From the NCBI GenBank assembly GCA_035325705.1, contig DAOKZI010000019.1, positions 19,914 to 83,913 of the forward strand: 64,000 bases of DNA, written 5' to 3'. Shown here piece after piece: positions 57,432 to 64,000 of this stretch. This DNA is from Ga0077536 sp035325705 (GTDB lineage Bacteria > Pseudomonadota > Gammaproteobacteria > Ga0077536). How positions within the stretch are numbered: position 1 is the stretch's first letter; each line of letters begins with the position of its first letter. A model generated the notes under the pieces. That model ran no database searches. It saw only the letters and a program-made list of their open reading frames with translations, and was not told the origin of the DNA. Both the position numbers and the translations under genes were made by a program.

Positions 57432-58454
57432 ATGACCAGAAAGTTCAACGTGGCCGTGGTCGGCGCCACCGGCGCCGTCGGTGAGGCAATGCTCTCGATC
57501 CTCGAGGAGCGCAAGTTTCCGGTCGATCGGGTGTTCGCGATCGCGAGCGCCCGTTCGGCGGGTTCGCAGATCCCCTTCGCGGGCAAGCAGTTGACGGTGC
57601 AGGATCTCGAGACCTTCGATTTCAGCCAGACGCCGATCGGGCTGTTCTCGCCGGGCGCCTCGGTATCGAAGATCTATGCGCCCAAGGCGGCGGCGGCCGG
57701 CTGCGTGGTCATCGACAACACCTCGCAGTTCCGCTACGACGCGGACATCCCGCTCGTCGTGCCCGAGGTGAATGCGCACAAGATCGCCGACTATCGCAAT
57801 CGCGGCATCATCGCGAACCCGAACTGCTCGACCATCCAGATGCTGGTCGCCCTGAAGCCGATCTACGACGCGGTCGGCATCGAACGCATCAACGTTTGCA
57901 CTTATCAGGCGGTGTCCGGCACTGGCAAGGAAGCCATCGAGGAGCTGGCGCGCCAGACCGCGAGCCTGTTGAACGGCAAGCCGATCGAGACCGCGGTCTA
58001 TCCGAAGCAGATCGCCTTCAACTGCCTGCCGCACATCGACGTCTTCATGGACAACGGCTACACGAAGGAAGAAATGAAGATGGTGTGGGAAACGCGGAAG
58101 ATCATCGGCGACGAGCGCATCCTGGTGAATCCGACCACCGTGCGCGTGCCCGTCTTCTACGGTCACTCGGAGGCCGTCCACATCGAGACGCGTGAGAAGA
58201 TCACGGCCGAGGCCGCCCGCGCGCTGCTGGCCAAGGCGCCCGGGGTGACGGTGCTCGACGGCCGGGCCGACGGCGCCTACCCGACCGCCGTCACCGAGGC
58301 CGCGCAGCGCGACGAGGTGTTCGTCGGCCGCATCCGCGAGGACATTTCGCACCCCAGGGGTCTCGATCTCTGGGTCGTGGCCGACAACCTGCGCAAGGGC
58401 GCCGCGCTGAACAGCATCCAGATTGCGGAAATATTGGTGAAAAGCTATTTATAA
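57432..58454 (+). CDS. asd: Aspartate-semialdehyde dehydrogenase
   Basis: The 340-residue enzyme makes aspartate semialdehyde, the branch point to lysine/DAP, threonine and methionine. It begins MTRKFNVAVVGATGAVGEAM (NADP-binding), has the catalytic Cys132 in ANPNCSTIQ, the GKEAIEELARQT region and the active-site His in VRVPVFYGHSEAVHIE. leuB-asd-fimV-truA order is the common gammaproteobacterial arrangement. Confidence 0.98.
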   Translation: MTRKFNVAVVGATGAVGEAMLSILEERKFPVDRVFAIASARSAGSQIPFAGKQLTVQDLETFDFSQTPIGLFSPGASVSKIYAPKAAAAGCVVIDNTSQFRYDADIPLVVPEVNAHKIADYRNRGIIANPNCSTIQMLVALKPIYDAVGIERINVCTYQAVSGTGKEAIEELARQTASLLNGKPIETAVYPKQIAFNCLPHIDVFMDNGYTKEEMKMVWETRKIIGDERILVNPTTVRVPVFYGHSEAVHIETREKITAEAARALLAKAPGVTVLDGRADGAYPTAVTEAAQRDEVFVGRIREDISHPRGLDLWVVADNLRKGAALNSIQIAEILVKSYL

Positions 58455-58616
58455 GTTAAAGTTAACAAGCAATCATAAAGTTCATTCGCAGGTAGGAAGC
58501 TGCGCCCTTAGCTTGAAGATTGCGGGCAAGCCGGGTCATGCCGGGGCGCCCGAGCCGGACTACGCCGACATTGACGCCGTCACCGACGGCGTCGCCGACG
58601 ATTGAGGAAGCGCCAC

Positions 58617-61600
58617 ATGCTGCGAAAAAAAGCAGTCGCTCTCGCCCTGTCGATGCTCTTGCCGGGAGCGGCATCAGCGCTGGGTCTAGGGGCGCTGAAG
58701 GCTCGGTCCGGACTCAATCAACCCTTCGACGGCCGCATCGAAATCCTCGGTGCGACCGCCGCCGATTACGACACCCTGAGCATCAAGCTGGCGAGCCCGG
58801 AGGCCTTCGAGCGCGCCGGGGTGCTGCGCGAAGCCGTGCTGCTGTCCTTGAAGTTCGAGGTCGTCGAAACGCCGGCCGGCAGTGATTTCATCCGCATCTC
58901 GACGCGCGAACCCGTGCGCGAGCCCTTCCTCAATTTCCTGCTCGAGCTGAACTGGGCCAACGGGCGCCTGGTGCGCGAGTACACGGTGCTGCTCGATCCG
59001 CCGCTGTACGACCCGAATCGCCGGGCGGCCGCGCCGAGCTACACGCCGGCGCCCGCCACCGTGCGCGCGCCGAGCCCGGCCCCGGCCCCGGTCGCCCCCC
59101 GCGCGCCGATGGCCGCGCCGCCGCCCGCCGCCGCTGCGGCCGGCGGCACGCTGGGCACCGTCCAGAGCTCGGACACCGCGTGGGCGCTGGCGCTGCGCCA
59201 TCGACCGGATGCGAGCATCAGCGTCCAGCGCATGATGATCGCGCTGCTGCGCGCGAACCCCGAGGCCTTCGCCAACGACAACATCAACCAGCTCCGTCGC
59301 GGCGCCGTGCTGCGCATGCCCGCGCAGGCCGACATCGACGGCGTGAGTCAGCGCGAAGCGGTCGCCGAGGTCGCGCGCCAGCACCAGCTTTGGGAAGAAT
59401 ACCGCCAGGGGGCCAGCGCCGCGGCGCCGACCCAGCCGCTCAGCCCGCCCGCGCCGGCCGCGGCGCCGGCCGCCGGCGACGACGAGCTCGAAGCCGCGCT
59501 CGCTGAAAGCGAGGAAGGCGGTGCCCCGGGAAAGTCTGAAGCGCCGGCGGCCAAGGGCGACGAAGCCCGGCTGGAGCTCGTCCCGCCGGCCGCCGAGGGC
59601 GAAAAGGCCGCGGGCGCGCCCGGCGCCGGCGCCACCGCCGCCGAAGGCGGCGAAGCCGCAGGCACCGGCGACGCCGCCGCGCGGGCCGCGGAAGGCGAAA
59701 CCGCGCAGGCCGCGGCCGAAGCCGAGCTGAAATCCAAGCTCGATGAAGCCAGCGAGATCATCGATCTCCTGCAGCGTCAGGTCGAAATCAAGGACGAAGA
59801 GCTCGCGCGCCTGCAGGCGCGGCTCGCCGAGCTCGGCGTCAAGCCCGGGGACACCGCGCCGGCGACGCCGCCGGCAGTGACGCCCGCGGCTCCGGCGACC
59901 GGCGCAGCAGCACCCGCCCCGGCCGCGGAGGCGCCCGTCGCGCCGGCGCCGGCCGCGACTAAGCCCGCGGCCCCTGCGCCGGCGGGTCCGCTCGACAAGC
60001 TGATCCCGGCGCATCTGCGCGACGCGGTGCCGGGCGGCGCGACGACGATCCTCGGCGTGCTGGCTTCGCTGCTCGTGCTTTTGCTCGCCGTGCTCGGCAA
60101 GTCGCTGGCCGCGCGCCGCGGCAAGGAGATCAAGGCCGGTCCGAAGCGGGCCGCGCCGGCGGTCGCCGTGGCCGCGCCCGCGGCGGCCGTGGCGGCGACG
60201 AGCCTCGACGAAGTCGAAGCGCCGACCACGCCGGTGGCGCCCGTCGCCGCCGAGGAACAGGCCGACCAGTTCACGCGCACGCTCGAAGCGACCGCCGAGC
60301 AGCTCCAGGGCGATCCGCTGGAGGAGGTCAACGTCTACCTCGCCTACGAGCGCTTCGATCAGGCCGAAGAGCTGGTGAAGAAGGTCATCGCGCAGTACCC
60401 GAACGAGCACAAGTACAAGCTGCGGCTGCTCGAGATCTACTACTCCGCGAACAACAAGCAGGCCTACGAGACGCACGCGCGAGATCTGCTCGACGCGGTC
60501 GGCGACCATCACCCGCTGTGGGAGAACGCGGTCGCGATGTGGAACGAGATGTCGCCGCATCGCGCGCTGTTCGCGCCGGGCCCGCTCGAGGCGACGGCGC
60601 ATGCCGGCGCCGCGTCCAGCGAATTCGTCGACGTCACGGGGGAAGCGACGTCGCCGCCGGGCGGCGCGACGATGACCATGGCGCCGGGCGACGACTCGCT
60701 CGCGGTCACCGCCGTGGGCCTGACCAACGATTACACCGGCACCGGCGAATCGGTGCTCGACTTCGATCTGACGGCGGCGAGCAGCGGCGACGCCGAGCTC
60801 GAGCCGATGCTCGATCTGACCACCGGCGAGCCCGGCGACGCGTCCGCGATGATCGACTTGACCGCGACCGTCGAGCAGCTCGAAAAGGCCGGTTTCCTCG
60901 ATCTCACCGGCGGGACGGAGGAGACGGGCACGGCGGCCGCTGCCGAAGCGCCCCCGGCTGCCGACGCCGGCGGCGACATGACCTCGACTTTGGACCGGCC
61001 GGAGGAAGAAGCCGGGATCGACACCTCGGATCTGAGTCTCGACGCCGCGGCCCCGCCGTCGGAGGAGACGGCCGATCTGCTCGACATCACGAAGACGGGC
61101 GATCTCGCCGGCCGTCTCGATCTCGAGGACGAACCGCTGCTGTCGATCACGGCCGGATCGCTCGCCGATACCGCCTCCGGCGCCGGTGAGCCGGCGGCGG
61201 GCGTCGCCGACGACGATGCCCTGGGCCTCGATTTCGACATCAGCGACACCGTGTCGCCGAAGCTCGAGAGCGGTGAAGGTCCGAGCGCGGACTTCGATCG
61301 CGACACCGACATCACGGCCCAGCTCCCGCCCGAGGAACCGCTCGATTTCGACCTCGAAGGGCTCGGTCTGGATTTCGACGTCGACAGCCCGGCCCCGGCG
61401 GCCGGCGCCGATGCGCTCGCGGCGGACGAGCTCGATCTGACGGCGGAGAGCGACGGCTTCGCGCTGGACCTCGACGCCGAGGCGGGTGCCGATCTCGATC
61501 TCTCGCTGAAGAATCCGAACATCGATCTCAACATCGCCGACGGCCTGTCGACGACCCACGGCGGGGCCGGCGGCGCGGACGAGGAATCGGATCTCGAGTT

Positions 61601-62135
61601 CGACCTCGCGCTGCAGGATACGACGGACTTCGCCAAGCTCGACGTCGACGACACGCTGGAGATCCCGAAGTCCTCGACCACCCGTCCGGGCATCGAACCG
61701 CTGACCGAGTCGCTGGAGGATCTGACGCGCTCGATGGAAGCCTCGCTCGCCGGCCTCGATCTCGAAGACGAGCCGGCCGATGAAGGCATGCTCGACTTCG
61801 ATCTCGGCGAGCTCGGCGCTGAGGATCTCGAGCTCGACTTCAACATCGACGAAGCGCAGTCGATGAATCCGCAGGACACGCTCGCGATGGATCACGAGGA
61901 TCTGTCGCTGGAGCGCACCGGCATGCACATCGACAAGACGGTGGTGATGCCGCGCGAGGAGGAAGTCGAGTATCAGAGCGAGTCCGACGAGGTCGACACC
62001 AAGCTCAATCTCGCGAAGGCTTACATCGAGCTCGGCGACAGCGAGGGCGCGCGCGCGATCCTCGACGAAGTCACGCGCGAGGGCAGCGCCGGGCAGCAGC
62101 AGGAAGCGCGGCAGCTACTGTCGCAGTTGTCCTGA
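58617..62135 (+). CDS. fimV: FimV family polar protein
   Basis: The ATG at 58617 has GAGGAAG upstream and gives 1,172 residues. Order: signal peptide (1-22, MLRKKAVALALSMLLPGAAS), FimV N-terminal domain (LGALKARSGLNQPFDGRIEI to about 125), Pro/Ala linker, LysM-like peptidoglycan-binding part (about 185-265), a long Ala/Pro/Glu stretch with a short coiled coil (about 372-410), and a transmembrane helix near 480-500 (ILGVLASLLVLLLAVLGKSL). A TPR-like segment (540-630), a very acidic repetitive cytoplasmic region with many LDFDL units, and the FimV_C TPR end follow. FimV organises cell poles, type IV pili and cAMP signalling. A hairpin GACGCCGTC/GACGGCGTC lies 24 bases upstream. Confidence 0.95.
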   Translation: MLRKKAVALALSMLLPGAASALGLGALKARSGLNQPFDGRIEILGATAADYDTLSIKLASPEAFERAGVLREAVLLSLKFEVVETPAGSDFIRISTREPVREPFLNFLLELNWANGRLVREYTVLLDPPLYDPNRRAAAPSYTPAPATVRAPSPAPAPVAPRAPMAAPPPAAAAAGGTLGTVQSSDTAWALALRHRPDASISVQRMMIALLRANPEAFANDNINQLRRGAVLRMPAQADIDGVSQREAVAEVARQHQLWEEYRQGASAAAPTQPLSPPAPAAAPAAGDDELEAALAESEEGGAPGKSEAPAAKGDEARLELVPPAAEGEKAAGAPGAGATAAEGGEAAGTGDAAARAAEGETAQAAAEAELKSKLDEASEIIDLLQRQVEIKDEELARLQARLAELGVKPGDTAPATPPAVTPAAPATGAAAPAPAAEAPVAPAPAATKPAAPAPAGPLDKLIPAHLRDAVPGGATTILGVLASLLVLLLAVLGKSLAARRGKEIKAGPKRAAPAVAVAAPAAAVAATSLDEVEAPTTPVAPVAAEEQADQFTRTLEATAEQLQGDPLEEVNVYLAYERFDQAEELVKKVIAQYPNEHKYKLRLLEIYYSANNKQAYETHARDLLDAVGDHHPLWENAVAMWNEMSPHRALFAPGPLEATAHAGAASSEFVDVTGEATSPPGGATMTMAPGDDSLAVTAVGLTNDYTGTGESVLDFDLTAASSGDAELEPMLDLTTGEPGDASAMIDLTATVEQLEKAGFLDLTGGTEETGTAAAAEAPPAADAGGDMTSTLDRPEEEAGIDTSDLSLDAAAPPSEETADLLDITKTGDLAGRLDLEDEPLLSITAGSLADTASGAGEPAAGVADDDALGLDFDISDTVSPKLESGEGPSADFDRDTDITAQLPPEEPLDFDLEGLGLDFDVDSPAPAAGADALAADELDLTAESDGFALDLDAEAGADLDLSLKNPNIDLNIADGLSTTHGGAGGADEESDLEFDLALQDTTDFAKLDVDDTLEIPKSSTTRPGIEPLTESLEDLTRSMEASLAGLDLEDEPADEGMLDFDLGELGAEDLELDFNIDEAQSMNPQDTLAMDHEDLSLERTGMHIDKTVVMPREEEVEYQSESDEVDTKLNLAKAYIELGDSEGARAILDEVTREGSAGQQQEARQLLSQLS

Positions 62136-62181
62136 CGGTGTCCGCGGCGGCGATGCGCGGTGTCGCCGCGTCGCCGGCCCC

Positions 62182-62967
62182 ATGCGGATAGCGCTCGGCA
62201 TCGAATACGACGGCAGCGCCTACTGCGGCTGGCAGATCCAGGCCAGCGGCCGTTCGGTACAGGCGGCCGTCGACGACGCGCTCTCGCGCGTCGCCGACGA
62301 AGCCGTCGTCTCGCAGTGCGCCGGCCGCACCGATGCCGGCGTCCACGCCTGCGGCCAGGTGGTCCATTTCGACACGCGGGCCGCGCGCGATCCGCGCGCG
62401 TGGACGCTCGGCGTCAACAGCCATCTGCCGCCCGACGTCGCGATCCGCTGGGCCGTCGAAGTGCCCGATGACTTCCACGCGCGTTTTTCCGCAGCGAGCC
62501 GCGCCTACGCTTTCCTGATCTGGAATCGGCCGACGCGTCCCGGCCTGTGGCAGCGCCGCGTCTGCTGGCAGTACCGGCCGCTCGAAGTCCCGCGGATGCG
62601 CGAGGGCGCCGCACTGCTGCTCGGCGAGCACGATTTCTCGGCCTTCCGCGCGGCCGGCTGCCAGGCGAAGCATCCCGTGCGGCGCCTGTACCGGCTCGAC
62701 GTCGCGCGGCGCGGCGAGCTGATCGTCCTGCACGTCGAGGCCAACGCGTTTCTGCAGCACATGGTGCGCAATCTCGCCGGCGTGCTGATGGAGATCGGCA
62801 GCGGCGCCCGCCCGCCCGCCTGGGCGCGCGAAGTCCTCGAGGGCCGCGATCGCCGCCGTGCGGCGATGACCGCGGCAGCGAGCGGCCTCTACTTCGCGCA
62901 CGCGAGCTACCCCGCGCACTACGGTCTGCCCGTGGATCCGGCACCTTTGCCCTTCGAGGTCGACTGA
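62182..62967 (+). CDS. truA: tRNA pseudouridine(38-40) synthase
   Basis: The 261-residue enzyme isomerises uridines 38-40 in the anticodon stem-loop of tRNAs. It begins MRIALGIEYDGSAYCGWQIQ and has the catalytic Asp51 in CAGRTDAGVHACGQVVHF, SRAYAFLIWNR, the FSAFRAAGCQAKHP segment and FLQHMVRNLAGVLMEIG at the end. It lies 46 bases after fimV, the usual arrangement. Confidence 0.97.
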   Translation: MRIALGIEYDGSAYCGWQIQASGRSVQAAVDDALSRVADEAVVSQCAGRTDAGVHACGQVVHFDTRAARDPRAWTLGVNSHLPPDVAIRWAVEVPDDFHARFSAASRAYAFLIWNRPTRPGLWQRRVCWQYRPLEVPRMREGAALLLGEHDFSAFRAAGCQAKHPVRRLYRLDVARRGELIVLHVEANAFLQHMVRNLAGVLMEIGSGARPPAWAREVLEGRDRRRAAMTAAASGLYFAHASYPAHYGLPVDPAPLPFEVD

Positions 62968-63061
62968 AGCCCGCGCTCTATACCCGGCAGCGGCGAAGCT
63001 GGATAATGCCGGCGTGCCGCAGCGGCCGCCCGAGGACGGCCGGCGGCGCACAGTCGAAGCG

Positions 63062-63680
63062 ATGGAAAGACGCACGCGCATCAAGTTCTGCGGGATCACA
63101 CGCGAGTCCGATGCGCTGGACGCCGTCGCGCTGGGGGCCGACGCGCTCGGCTTCGTGTTGCATCCGCCCAGTCCCCGCTACGTCGAGCCCGCGGTGGCGA
63201 AGGCCATCGTGGCGAAACTGCCGCCGTTCGTCAGTGCTGTCGGACTGTTCGTGGATCTGCCCCTGGCCGAGGTCCGCGCGATCGTCGCCGAGGTGCATTT
63301 CGATCTGGCCCAGTTCCACGGCGAGGAAACGGCCGACTACTGTCGCGCCTACGGCGGCCCCTACGTCAAGGCCGTGCGGCTGGAGACCGGGACGACGCTC
63401 GCGGCGGCGGCGCGCGCCTATGCCGATGCGCGCGCCCTGCTGCTCGATGCCTGGCATCCGCAGCTCGCCGGCGGCACGGGACAGGCCTTCGATTGGTCCT
63501 TGATCCCGCGCGAGCGCGACAAGCCGATCGTGCTCGCCGGCGGGCTGGATGCCGCGAACGTCGGGCGCGCGCTGCGCGCGGTGCGGCCCTATGCGGTGGA
63601 CGTCAGCGGCGGCATCGAGCAGGCGAAGGGCATCAAGGATTACGGCAAAATGCAGGCGTTCGTCGCCGAGGTACTTGCAG

Positions 63681-63703
<23 letters not shown>
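63062..63703 (+). CDS. trpF: Phosphoribosylanthranilate isomerase
   Basis: TrpF converts phosphoribosylanthranilate to CdRP in tryptophan synthesis. The ATG at 63062 (MERRTRIKFCGITRESDALD) gives 213 residues; the catalytic Cys10 is in KFCGIT and the catalytic Asp is in VGLFVDLPLAEV near 64. The phosphate-binding end is VLAGGLDAANVGRAL and VDVSGGIEQAKGIKDYGKM. The coding end overlaps the start of trpB by 23 bases. Confidence 0.97.

Positions 63704-64000
<297 letters not shown>

Noticed and set aside
58686..61928. 1,080-residue open frame opposite fimV
   Set aside because: Arg/Gly/Val-rich shadow frame. FimV domains on the plus strand explain the sequence.

Overview
The window is GC-rich, densely packed bacterial DNA. 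The backbone from smpB through ratA-rnfH, bamE, fur, recN, nadK, hrcA-grpE-dnaK-dnaJ, dapB, carAB, greA, rlmE, ftsH, glmM, then dapCD, leuB-asd-fimV-truA-trpF-trpB, is a typical gammaproteobacterial gene order. FimV, BamE, RatA/RnfH and a tmRNA tag reading ANDDNYALAA all fit. I would place it among the deep, high-GC gammaproteobacteria (Xanthomonadales/Nevskiales/Steroidobacterales-like). That placement is inference from synteny and composition, not from a search.

The left part (1-15 kb) is metabolic and accessory. It holds a truncated beta-lactamase-fold esterase, a cupin, a two-subunit 2-oxoacid:ferredoxin oxidoreductase (korAB), a Tat-exported DUF1329 protein behind an FNR-like box, a VOC protein, a hemerythrin, and an AbiEi regulator without its toxin but with a perfect 10-bp inverted repeat abutting its start. 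An operon-like run follows: CoxG-like protein, a medium-chain quinone-type reductase, and the FAD, 2Fe-2S and molybdenum subunits of a xanthine-dehydrogenase-family enzyme whose active-site loop is not that of CO dehydrogenase.

From 15.2 to 25.9 kb everything lies on the minus strand between two same-orientation copies of a short element with GGGACACCC/GGGTGTCCC ends. The functional core is a complete Wadjet (JetABCD) anti-plasmid operon, headed by an AbrB/PIN toxin-antitoxin pair only 9 bases from jetA. Upstream of it lies a decaying string of small genes: a frameshifted hemerythrin copy, a YggL fragment, a broken ORF, an unknown 360-residue protein and a broken DUF6155 gene.

From 25.9 to 28 kb is a glutathione peroxidase, then ssrA (tmRNA) next to smpB. 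The tmRNA gene is interrupted in its T-loop by a 270-nt sequence with the P1, P7, P8 and P9 features of a group I intron and no ORF. This is the most unusual element I see. A kinase-HDOD-GAF fusion gene sits between smpB and ratA.

The rest (30-64 kb) is housekeeping: cell-envelope assembly, iron regulation, DNA repair, the heat-shock chaperones, lysine/diaminopimelate, pyrimidine/arginine, leucine and tryptophan biosynthesis, transcription elongation, rRNA modification, membrane proteolysis and peptidoglycan precursor synthesis. A sigma/anti-sigma pair, a Gfo/Idh/MocA oxidoreductase and a Rieske protein are inserted between dapB and carA. Intergenic RNA structures stand out: three successive perfect hairpins between dnaK and dnaJ, an intrinsic-terminator-like hairpin directly before carA, and a terminator-like leader before greA. 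A family of REP-like repeats beginning GTAGCCCGGGTGCAGCG occurs in three clusters near 7.6, 43 and 54 kb.
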